Assembly (NCBI GenBank): GCA_037893225.1
Contig: JAZGUH010000331.1
Location: forward strand, 372,001 to 436,000
Length of the DNA stretch: 64,000 nucleotides
Direction of reading: 5' to 3'
From: Hippasteria phrygiana
Lineage: Eukaryota; Echinodermata; Asteroidea; Valvatida; Goniasteridae
In this document: one piece after another, positions 34,068-42,518 of the stretch
Position numbering within the stretch: the first letter of the stretch is position 1
Layout: each line of letters starts with the position of its first letter
The notes under the pieces: generated by a model
What the model saw: the letters and a program-made list of their open reading frames with translations, nothing else
What the model was told of the DNA's origin: nothing
The model's database searches: none
Made by a program: the position numbers and the translations under genes

Positions 34068-34966
34068 GAATCCATTTCCAACCTAGGTACTCGAAAGCTT
34101 TCATCATAGCTTCTTCGTGTTCCTCTTCTTTTATTTTTGTTTTTAAAATGTAAAAGTCATCCTTTTTGCACTTGTAAGAATTTTTTTGCAATAATTTATA
34201 CAATTTATAATTTACGTAACGAATTTATCCTAACGTTGTTATTATTACAATATCGTAAAGCTTCTTCTAATTTGTCAAAATCTATCAATAAAACGTCGAG
34301 ATATTTACTTATGTCCGGACATTTTATTCCGGTAATTAAATTATAAATTAAATTTATATCGTCGTAAAAACTTCCCAGATTATTTTCCGATAAAAACATA
34401 TATACTTGATCTTTAGTGACACAATTTTTATCTTTGATATTTGCGGATAATTTATGATGTTTTATTTCGTTATTTATAATTTTTACGACGTTAAATATTT
34501 TCGTTTGATCTACGTTTTGATCTCCTTGAAATTTTTTAATAGCGTCTCTAAAATGACCCTTTCTAGTATACGTATATTTATTGGATAAATTCGCTCTATC
34601 TACGTCTTTAAAACTAGGGCAGAAATCTATAATATTCTGTTCGGTCTTGCATACTGAACAATACGTCCCATCCTCGTCTCTTATAAAGTTCGTATTTCCA
34701 CATTCGCAGTAGATGGGCTGAGTTTTTAATAACGCCAAGTCGATATCTATATATTTCGACGCAATCAGTAAATAGTCTCGTTTTATTTTTTGCCTTTTGT
34801 CCGAATCGTTTTTATAACTGAGAGACTTTTTATAACCGCTGTTTTTCCACCGATCGAAAATTTCGCAAGTTTGCCAAATGAAACAAAATTGTTGATGACT
34901 CGATAAACTGTTTAGAATTTTTAAATTTAAATTAGCGATATCTATGGTAGCATCGATCTCCATCAT
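34057..34966 (-). CDS. VLTF3-like late transcription factor, 3' frame break
   Basis: The 253-aa ORF (34,205-34,966) has a zinc-ribbon-like CECG...CSVC at residues 87-106, followed by YTYTRKGHFRDAIKKFQ at about 131-147. This order and motif recall the VLTF3 (A2L-like) late transcription factors of poxviruses and other large DNA viruses, which direct transcription of late genes. The ORF ends early at 34,205. An overlapping frame stays open from about 34,225 to a stop at 34,057 and ends in EYLGWKWIPTK, which looks like the expected C-terminus, so a frameshift at about 34,205-34,230 is likely. Identification is by motif memory, not search. Confidence 0.7.
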
Positions 34967-35007
34967 TTAAAGAGCGTGATAATTCAATTAACAACTTTTT
35001 TATAACG

Positions 35008-35114
35008 TTAAACGATAAAGTCTTCGTCAGAATCGTTTGGCTCGTAAAGTTTAAACGTTGACTCTTTTATATTATAGCACGAAAAAAAGAGCGATATAGT
35101 AGATTCTTTGAACT
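35008..35114 (-). pseudogene. C-terminal remnant of an acidic-tailed ORF
   Basis: A 34-codon open stretch ending EPNDSDEDFIV-stop sits between the VLTF3-like start and the 11-bp array. There is no ATG, and upstream frames enter the array and hit stops. It may be the end of a gene whose body was lost when the array expanded. Confidence 0.3.
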
Positions 35115-35877
35115 ATAGATGAACTGTAGATAACTGATAGATGACCTATAGATGAACTGTAGATGAGCTGTAGATGACCTATAGATGAATTATAGATAAC
35201 TGATAGATAACTGCAGATGAACTGATAGATAACTGATAGATAACTGATAGATAACTTATAGATGAACTATAGATGACTTATAGATAACTGATAGATGATC
35301 TATAGATGACTTATAGATGACTTATAGATAACTGATAGATAACTGATAGATAACTTATAGATGAACTATAGATAACTGATAGATGACTTATAGATAACTG
35401 ATAGATGAACTATAGATGACTTATAGATGACTTATAGATAAATGATAGATGAACTATAGATGAACTATAGATGAACTATAGATGAACTATAGATAACTGA
35501 TAGATAACTGATAGATGAACTATAGATGAACTATAGATAACTGATAGATGAACTATAGATAACTGATAGATGAACTATAGATGAACTATAGATGAACTAT
35601 AGATGAACTATAGATGAATTATAGATAACTGATAGATGAACTATAGATGACTTATAGATAACTGATAGATAACTGATAGATGAACTATAGATGACTGATA
35701 GATAACTGATAGATGAACTATAGATAACTGATAGATGACTTATAGATGACCTATAGATGAATTATAGATGAACTGTAGATGAACTATAGATAACTGATAG
35801 ATGACTTATAGATAACTGATAGATGAACTGTAGATGAACTATAGATGACTTATAGATGAACTATAGATGAACTGATA
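35108..35877. repeat. 11-bp variant-repeat array (about 70 copies)
   Basis: The unit is GATGAACTATA with a few recurring variants (GATAACTGATA, GATGACTTATA, GATGAACTGTA). The period is 11 bp throughout, close to one helical turn. The array lies in the unique centre of the element, between the VLTF3-like gene and the death-fold genes. Confidence 0.95.
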
Positions 35878-35891
35878 CTCGGTTTTTATTT

Positions 35892-36197
35892 TCAAAAGAC
35901 ATCGTTATACGCTATAGCTAAATCCGATCTGCCTATCTGGTGCATGATGCGCCGAAATATAGTATTTATATCGTCGTAACCTCTGTGGTCTGAATAAAAT
36001 TTATAACAGGTCATAAAAGCTTTTTCGGTCGTTTTTTTATAATCGGCATCTATTTGTTCTACGCAATTATAGTTCATTCCAGCGTATGTACAAAATTGTC
36101 TCCAATCTATACCTAATTCATCGGCTAGTTTCGTTAAAGTATCCATTATACCTCGTTTATCTTTACTTATTAAATAAGTCGGTGTCAACGGACCCAT
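35892..36197 (-). CDS. Death-domain protein
   Basis: Of 101 aa, residues ~19-95 read as a Death domain. LTKLADELGIDWRQFCTYAG (helices 1-2), then an acidic Cys/Glu helix, then the RGYDD segment and FRRIMHQIGRSDLA (helices 5-6) match the usual spacing of LA..LG.DW, RG and GR.DLA features. Death domains make homotypic contacts in apoptosis and innate immune signalling. A copy in a virus-like element could be an adaptor decoy or a captured host domain (inference). The start codon overlaps the stop of the upstream ORF by 13 nt (ATGGGTCCGTTGA). The two could be separate coupled genes or one frameshifted gene. The array follows its 3' end. Confidence 0.7.
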   Translation of the reverse strand: MGPLTPTYLISKDKRGIMDTLTKLADELGIDWRQFCTYAGMNYNCVEQIDADYKKTTEKAFMTCYKFYSDHRGYDDINTIFRRIMHQIGRSDLAIAYNDVF

Positions 36198-36781
36198 ATA
36201 TCCAAGGCATAGCCAGCGTTGTCAGCGATATTTCTAGATCTAGTTTTGAAGAATTTCAACTTGTAAGTATATGGAGTTAGTCCGGAGCTGATCAAGATCT
36301 TCTTGAGATCTTGTTTATAGTCTTTATCGAAACATGCCTTGAGATACCAAATATACGTTATCATTCTAACTTTTGTATAATGATCATATTTAGACGACTT
36401 GATGTACTCTAAGAATTCTACATTTATTCCCATAAAGATCGCGACCTTTTCCATATGTTGTATAACGGCTTTAGTCGCAATTTCGTCCAACATGAGAAAA
36501 ATATTCTCTTCATGATCGGTTATAACGTCTGGCATTTTTATAGTATTATCGTACAATCTACATTTATCAGCTACATCCACAAAAATATCGTAATACTTAT
36601 CCTTTACTTTTAAATTAGTTGGCCTCGTTGCGCTACTAGTCTTTAAAGTACTCGCGTAGCTACGCTCGTAGGGTGTATCGAAAGATGTTACGTTACTTAA
36701 AGAACGATCCAAAGGTGTCGCAAAAAATCCAGTATTGAAATCTATCGTAGTTAGCTTTCCGACGTTTAACCACTTGCACAT
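36185..36781 (-). CDS. Possible second death-fold protein with captured start
   Basis: This is a 198-aa ORF. Residues 1-12 (MCKWLNVGKLTT) are encoded within the right inverted repeat and are identical to the start of the Cys-rich ORF; residues 13-198 are unique. A GC-rich palindrome insert encodes residues about 37-46. Residues ~95-168 (IQHMEKVAIFMGINVEFLEY ... LKKILISSGL) look all-helical with a death-domain-like spacing, but this is weaker than in the neighbouring ORF. The true N-terminus was probably replaced when the inverted repeat grew. It overlaps the next ORF by 13 nt. Confidence 0.55.
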   Translation of the reverse strand: MCKWLNVGKLTTIDFNTGFFATPLDRSLSNVTSFDTPYERSYASTLKTSSATRPTNLKVKDKYYDIFVDVADKCRLYDNTIKMPDVITDHEENIFLMLDEIATKAVIQHMEKVAIFMGINVEFLEYIKSSKYDHYTKVRMITYIWYLKACFDKDYKQDLKKILISSGLTPYTYKLKFFKTRSRNIADNAGYALDIWVR

Positions 36782-39700
36782 GATTTATATATATAATTAT
36801 TTTATTATTTTTTTCTCATTTTTTATCATAAAGGGGGTTTCCCTTTTGAAATCTGATGATTTTTTGAATTTCTGGTGTATTCCTATACGACGTATTTTTT
36901 TACTCGGTCGTACGCCCGGCTTCGCGAGTAGCTAGGCAGCCTGTATTCCTATATAACGATTTTTAAACGTTTGTTCGATACTCGCGAAGCTACGCTCGTA
37001 TAGCGTAATGATCGTGCATCAGAGTATGAATTCCATCGTCTAAGATATACCGTTTGTCGTCTCTGGGATTGAGCGATACCTTATTTTGAGTTAAAGAGTT
37101 CACGATATGTTTGTCGCTCCTCAACGTGTTCATATCGTGTCGATAAACTCTAGAGTTAAACAGACAGTCTTTATAATCTTGATGAGTTATCGCGTTGGAA
37201 ACGACGTACTTTTTGACTCCTTTTGATTTCTTAATGTTCTTCTTATCGTCCATGAAAATAGAGTACATTTTTGATCTGATGCAAACCACTTCTTTGATTG
37301 GTTTTCCGCCGCATTCGTCCTTGAACTTGCCTATTATTTTCTTGTTTGAATCGTCGTATAAAAAGTGGTCTTTCTCGTAGTTGCTAAAATCGTACGAGTC
37401 TTTGTCTTTTTCCATATCGAGATAAACGTCTTCAGTTTCAATACGTAAGAGCAACGAGTCCGTATCGGTATAAATCAAATCGACTTTGTCTTCGTACGTC
37501 TTTTTTAGTTTATCGTAATAAAATTCGTACATTAAAAGCTTCGATAAGTCTAAAATACTCATACCGCAATAGACGGGTTTGTTTAAAACAACTCGGGTTT
37601 TATACATGTTTATCATTAATAGATTACAGCGTTCAAAAATTTTCCTACCGTTGTAATTGGGCTTAGCCACCAGACGACTAATTCTATCTTCTTCGTGGGC
37701 TCTACACAAGTGAGTATCCATTCGCTTTCTAACGTCTTCCATAGTTTTGCCAAATACCGAGTTGTTCATCAATTTAAAAAAGTCTTTTTCAAAATCGGAT
37801 TTAGCTTCTTTTCTGAGTTGGGTATTTTTATCGATGTACGATTTCATCCAAGGTTTTTGAGCAAACTTTAAAACCCTACGTACTTTAGTTAGTTCTAAAC
37901 CGTGAGCGAGGTAAAATTTTAGATTTCTATAATGAAGTACATGTACGTACTTCTTTCTCGGTCCACCCGTCGCTACCAACTTAGTTTCGTTCGACGGTTT
38001 AGAGTCTGTTTTTTCCATCGATTCTAGCTGATAAGGACTCATCGATTCTAAAGGTATGACTCGGTTTACGGGCGCTAAAGGATAACCGTTGTGTAAGTCG
38101 TGTAGTTCGGTTGGATAGTCTAAATCCACTTCAAGAATATAGCCCCAAAGAGAGTCGTCGGCTAGAGACGATATATATTCGGCGGTAAACAAACCTAATT
38201 TCTTTTCGTCGATCCACCTAAAGTCTGAGATCGGCAATGGTTGACTCATGGCCCATCCGTAGAGGTTGTTGGCGTCTAGATACGAAATATACGAGTTGGG
38301 TTTGCTCGGATCGTAATCTTTTAGGTATGAGTTGTTGGCCTCGGCGTAGCGAAGTGAGCCCACGCTAGATATTCCCCCTCTGGTTCCTTTCTCTACAAAT
38401 AAATGCTGATCTATATTGGTCAAGAGTTCTAATTTGGCTTTAGAGTGTTTTAATAAAGCGTCCCAACTTAGGCCGGGTGATGTAAAATAATGGCACGGAT
38501 CCAACTTATAATTTGCTATACAGATTTTTCTAAAATTCTCGAATACGCTGGATAGTAATAGTACGTCGGTCAATACGTAGAGGTCGTGATATTCGCCCAT
38601 GTTTTTGATGTCGAAGGTACGCCATACTTTTTTAGCGTGTTCGTAGTCAGAGTCGCTTATGTGTTTATCCGTTAGACCGCTGTAAAAAGATTCTTTCGGC
38701 GGCAGAGTAGCTTCGCTAAATCGTTCAAAGCTGTCCATATACTCGTAGGGATATACACCCTTTTTAATTAAAAGATCTCGTTTATCGAGGTCGATGGGTG
38801 GCGCTTCGTCGTCTTCGTCTTCGGGTGAAGACTCTGCCAAGTAACCATCGCACAAAGGTGATACGGGGCTGTTAGACTCTGCCAAGTAGGTTATCAGTTT
38901 TCCGATTACGTTGTAATCGTTAACTTCGTCTTCGTCTTTCTCTAGAGTACTCGCGTCAACGTCCTCATACAAAGGTTCTAGGGGGCTGACAGACTCTGGG
39001 TTGGTCCTAGGTACAACGGCTTTATCGATATACTTAAACGCGTCTATCGGACACGCGGCTACCAATCGTTCCAACGACGTTGATAAGAAATTAAATGAAT
39101 CTAAAAATCTGAGTTGACCTATCGAAAATGAAATATATTTTTCGGACGTTTTAGCTATACACTTTAGTTTTCCGTCGGTTTCCGAAATACTCTGCATAAT
39201 CAAATGGGCGTCGTAATTTTCTAAGTTGTGAAAGATGACCGGTATTGTCGTTTTGTTGGGCGCGATTCGCAATTTTAAGTTACAGCACATGTGCGCGGCT
39301 CCTCTATACTTGCCGGTGATGTGGCAATGGTCTCTTACTTTTCTAAACGCGCAAATCTTTTTGACGCATCTATAGCAGAATTTTGTTGGATATTTCCCTT
39401 CGAGCTCGTCCCCCTTTAAAAACTTGCTTTCTATAGCGGATATATAGTCCGCTTTAATATACCGACCTTTTTCCCCCGTTGGTTCGTCCAACTCGATGTG
39501 TTTATCCGCGATTATTTCTAATAGTTCTTCGTTAGTTTTTTTACCGAGATGATCTAAATTTATATCTATCGGGTGCGTACATTCGCAAGTGTTGGTTTTG
39601 TGTTGAAGGGGGTACTCGCAAATCCAGCAATTTTTAGCGTCGTTATGAGCTAACTCGTCTTCGGTCGTAAAAATCATGGGTTTAGGATTTGAGAATTTTT

Positions 39701-41716
39701 CGGCTAGTAAACGATTTAAGAAATGTGATGTCGCGTTCGCTCCTCTATACGTCTTGGGATCGCCTAAGACTCGTCCGTCGGGCCCGATTATAATATAAGC
39801 GTAACCGCAAGCTTTATGTTCGTGAGTCTTTTTAGTGCGCGGGGGTTGCGTACTCGCGAAGGGTGTAGAGGGTACTAAGATACTTTCAAAGTCGCCGTAT
39901 ATAGTAAAAGGCGCCAGTTGTTTATTTTTAAAGTTTTTGAATTTTAGAACGTTGTTGGTTGAGTCGGGTAATACAGCTAAAGCCGGGGTTTGGCTAACGC
40001 CCCTACAATCTATCTCGTGTCTGTCTAAAATATCTTGTCTACTAAAATGTTGCAGGCATCTCATACAAAAATAGATGTGGTGGCCGTGTTTAGTTTCTTT
40101 AGACAACAAACGGTCGAGGTTTTTTATCCAACAATAATGATTATTATCTCCTTGAGAAAACAGCAGTAGATTGATGACCGGTTTTCGTTGAGTAGTTATT
40201 CTCAGCGGGAAAATTTTATTTTCGGAACCAAAAACGTTAATGGCGAGACCGTTCTGTTTTTCGATCTTGTCAATATCCGTGATGGGGGTTGGAAACGCTA
40301 CGTTCTTAAAATCTAATCCGTCGTCTTCTTCGAAGATAGAATTCCTTTCGTAGTGAATAGTATAGTTGGGGTTGTTTTTAATCGATTCTTTGACGGAGGG
40401 AGTAAATAATCCTAGGGCGGCTCTCAACGCCCATCTGATACACTCCTGATCTTTGTTTTTAACGTTGACGACTGCCTTTTTATGGATTATGTGAGGGGGT
40501 AGTGGAATGTAGGAACTGCCTCTTATCGGCTGGTATCTAGAAACGTTGATGTAGAGCGCCTTTAAATCGTAAACGACCCAACCGCTTCCGTTTGTTTGAA
40601 ATTTTTCTATTTTTTCGATTATAAACTCTATCTGTTCTCGTACTTGGTTTTCTATTTCGTCTTCGTTTAATGCGGTCGATTGAAACCCAAAAAACATGCT
40701 CGCGTCTTCGACAAAAGTGTCGTTCGCAAGATTATATTTTCTCAACGCCGCTTTTAATGCGAGTTGAAATTTAAAGCTTCTAAATTCGTTTAGCGCGCCT
40801 TTCAATGTTTCTACAATTTTTTGCTCGTTTTCATTAAAAAATGCAAGAGGATCTACGAGAATTCTGTTGATATTCATCTCGTAATTACGTAAATAATTTC
40901 TGAATGGTCTCGGAGCTGTTTCGTTAAAAATCAGGGGGACGAGTTCTTCGTCGGGTTTTTTATAGTATCGTCGTATGGAGGATTCTAAATCTTTTTTAAT
41001 GTGTTGACCCCTTCTTCCGGTAGGATCGCCCAGCGGAATATGCTTATCCGCGATTAAATGTTCTAGCGATTCTTTAGACTTAGATCGTAAATTTTTATAA
41101 AGCGCTTCGTTCTTTTTTATGGCCGATAGAAAGTCTCGTCTGATATATGCACCATCGCGTCCGGTTGGTGGGCCCAACGTAATGGCGTATTTGTCGATGT
41201 ATTTTTTCAAGCAGTATTTTGGCAAACGTGTGTAGCCTATCGCCGGTATCATTCTGTTTTCCATCTTTATAATAGACGTTTATTTTATTTAAAATATTAA
41301 AAAATATTTAATTTTTTTTTGTCCCCTAAAATAGAGAGAGAGGTTTGGGGGTTTTGGGGTTTTTTTTTTGCATGAGAATTTTAAGGTGATGATGATACAG
41401 GTGGGGCTGTAGGAAAAATAGTTCGATTTTATCGATTTTTACAAAAATTTGTTGTGGGTATATACAACGAAATTTGTTAAAAAATCAGAAGAGTCTTAGA
41501 ACGCTATATTTTTCCAATTTTTTTAAATTTTTATAAAAATTTGGTGTGGGTAGATACGACGAAATTTGAGAGAAATCGAGAGAGAGAGAGGGAGAGAGAG
41601 AGAAATTTGAGGTTTTGAGATTTTGGGGTTTTTTTTCTTCAAATTTTTACAGAAATTTGGTGTGGGTATATACAGCAATTTTGAAAGTGGGGTAGTATCG
41701 GCCCTTCTATACTACT
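36746..41716 (-). repeat. Right terminal inverted repeat (4,971 bp)
   Basis: Mirror of the left arm. The inner edge is at the base of codon 12 of the ORF starting at 36,781. It contains 23 extra bases around 36,890-36,915 absent from the left arm. It carries the intact polB. Confidence 0.95.
36990..41264 (-). CDS. polB: Family B DNA polymerase (protein-primed type), intact copy
   Basis: This 1,424-aa protein has exonuclease motifs DFE (458-460), HNLENYD (679-685) and YVLTD (896-900), and polymerase motifs YLDANNLYG (995-1003, motif A), KLMNNSVFGK (1164-1173, motif B), YTDTDS (1265-1270, motif C) and a GVKKY segment (1349-1353). A long segment with KYVHVLHYRNLKFYLAHG (1105-1122) lies between motifs A and B, as in protein-primed enzymes. 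Accessory parts are a C2HC finger (C400, C403, H416, C420), a CxxC group at 547-562, an HNH/endonuclease VII-like DHCHITGKYRGAAHMCCN (645-662), an acidic insert (750-825) and three PTGxxG repeats (about 20-50, 70-99, 585-612). It would replicate the element. It is close in architecture to Polinton and adintovirus polymerases. The residue before DFE is Gly here and Ala in the left copy. Confidence 0.95.
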   Translation of the reverse strand: MENRMIPAIGYTRLPKYCLKKYIDKYAITLGPPTGRDGAYIRRDFLSAIKKNEALYKNLRSKSKESLEHLIADKHIPLGDPTGRRGQHIKKDLESSIRRYYKKPDEELVPLIFNETAPRPFRNYLRNYEMNINRILVDPLAFFNENEQKIVETLKGALNEFRSFKFQLALKAALRKYNLANDTFVEDASMFFGFQSTALNEDEIENQVREQIEFIIEKIEKFQTNGSGWVVYDLKALYINVSRYQPIRGSSYIPLPPHIIHKKAVVNVKNKDQECIRWALRAALGLFTPSVKESIKNNPNYTIHYERNSIFEEDDGLDFKNVAFPTPITDIDKIEKQNGLAINVFGSENKIFPLRITTQRKPVINLLLFSQGDNNHYCWIKNLDRLLSKETKHGHHIYFCMRCLQHFSRQDILDRHEIDCRGVSQTPALAVLPDSTNNVLKFKNFKNKQLAPFTIYGDFESILVPSTPFASTQPPRTKKTHEHKACGYAYIIIGPDGRVLGDPKTYRGANATSHFLNRLLAEKFSNPKPMIFTTEDELAHNDAKNCWICEYPLQHKTNTCECTHPIDINLDHLGKKTNEELLEIIADKHIELDEPTGEKGRYIKADYISAIESKFLKGDELEGKYPTKFCYRCVKKICAFRKVRDHCHITGKYRGAAHMCCNLKLRIAPNKTTIPVIFHNLENYDAHLIMQSISETDGKLKCIAKTSEKYISFSIGQLRFLDSFNFLSTSLERLVAACPIDAFKYIDKAVVPRTNPESVSPLEPLYEDVDASTLEKDEDEVNDYNVIGKLITYLAESNSPVSPLCDGYLAESSPEDEDDEAPPIDLDKRDLLIKKGVYPYEYMDSFERFSEATLPPKESFYSGLTDKHISDSDYEHAKKVWRTFDIKNMGEYHDLYVLTDVLLLSSVFENFRKICIANYKLDPCHYFTSPGLSWDALLKHSKAKLELLTNIDQHLFVEKGTRGGISSVGSLRYAEANNSYLKDYDPSKPNSYISYLDANNLYGWAMSQPLPISDFRWIDEKKLGLFTAEYISSLADDSLWGYILEVDLDYPTELHDLHNGYPLAPVNRVIPLESMSPYQLESMEKTDSKPSNETKLVATGGPRKKYVHVLHYRNLKFYLAHGLELTKVRRVLKFAQKPWMKSYIDKNTQLRKEAKSDFEKDFFKLMNNSVFGKTMEDVRKRMDTHLCRAHEEDRISRLVAKPNYNGRKIFERCNLLMINMYKTRVVLNKPVYCGMSILDLSKLLMYEFYYDKLKKTYEDKVDLIYTDTDSLLLRIETEDVYLDMEKDKDSYDFSNYEKDHFLYDDSNKKIIGKFKDECGGKPIKEVVCIRSKMYSIFMDDKKNIKKSKGVKKYVVSNAITHQDYKDCLFNSRVYRHDMNTLRSDKHIVNSLTQNKVSLNPRDDKRYILDDGIHTLMHDHYAIRA

Positions 41717-42024
41717 CCAGGAAGAGGAGTTTTAGGCATTTTTATAAAGGTGTCAGGAGCGCGCTCATGATGGCATATAGTGGATCATTACAGTACAAGC
41801 TTTTCAAATTCAAATTGTTGATATTAAATGTCTATAATAATTACGCTTCACATAATTACTTGTTTTTGTGATGGTGTCCCGGGTAACCTGTAGTCGTTGG
41901 TGGGAGTACACATGTACTAATAACAATACGCAGCTACTATCGCACTGCTTGGCCCAGGAAGCAACGCTTGCCTTGCATAATATGCCGCAACTAATTGCAA
42001 CACTAAAGAGACATTGAGGTGATA

Positions 42025-42145
42025 ATCGAATCCGTGATGCACTTTCGCGATCGGTGATGGCCTTTCGCGATCGGTGAGGGCCTTTCACAATCGGTGATGG
42101 ACTTTCGCGATCGGTGATGCGTATTCACAATCGGTGATGGACGGG
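42025..42145. repeat. Short tandem repeat with CGCGATCGGTGATG core
   Basis: Five to six imperfect units of about 20-21 bp alternating TCGCGATCGG and TCACAATCGG. Confidence 0.8.
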
Positions 42146-42307
42146 ACTTTCGCAAGTGCATATCAATTTGTTTGGGGCCAAAACCGCTCCTATTATAGGG
42201 CCTACTCGATTTTGCGCGTTACGATTTAACAGACTGTGCGTGTGGAAAGGACAGGGACATGTACGTAGTACAATCTGCTGCCGGCGTTAGTGACTCAACT
42301 ATAAAGC

Positions 42308-42518
42308 ACAGGGGTGAGACTTGTCCGGATATTTCCTGATTTCAGGATTTTTTGTCGGGATTTCAGAATTTGTAAAGAATCTCTTAAAACTGGAATTCCT
42401 GAGGTATTGTCCTAAAGGTATTTTTAAGGGGGTGCCTTTAGGCAAATACAAACTATATGTTGATCTGGGGGTCCTCGTGGATTTTTCATTTTTGGCCAAT
42501 CTCACCCCTGATAGCAAA
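42308..42518. mobile_element. Possible hAT-like MITE (CAGGGGTGAGA ends)
   Basis: CAGGGGTGAGACTTGTC at the left mirrors TCTCACCCCTG at the right. A related fragment (CAGGGGTGAGATTTGAGG) begins at 51,718. Flanking 8-mers do not match cleanly, so the assignment is weak. Confidence 0.4.

Larger units (their letters stand above)
27775..41716. mobile_element. 13.9-kb palindromic virus-like element with polymerase-bearing inverted repeats
   Basis: Two inverted arms (27,775-32,737 and 36,746-41,716) enclose a 4,008-bp unique centre. Ends read AGTAGTATAGAAGGGCC inward from both sides and are flanked by CCAGG (27,770-27,774 and 41,717-41,721). The arms carry a family B DNA polymerase gene each. The centre encodes a Cys-rich protein, a PCNA-like clamp, a VLTF3-like factor and death-fold proteins. 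AG/CT ends, long inverted repeats and a protein-primed-type polymerase recall Polintons/Mavericks, adintoviruses and linear viral replicons. PCNA and VLTF3-like genes recall nucleocytoplasmic large DNA viruses. No integrase, capsid, FtsK-type ATPase or protease is seen. It sits in the last intron of TBCCD1. Base use (many TCG/ACG codons on an AT-rich background) differs from the host flanks. Confidence 0.85.

Noticed and set aside
35108..35877. CRISPR array
   Set aside because: The repeats are contiguous 11-bp units without spacers, in animal DNA.
27775..41716. Classical Polinton
   Set aside because: The ends and polymerase fit, but integrase, protease, packaging ATPase and capsid genes are all missing and the central genes differ; it is kept as a separate type pending searches.
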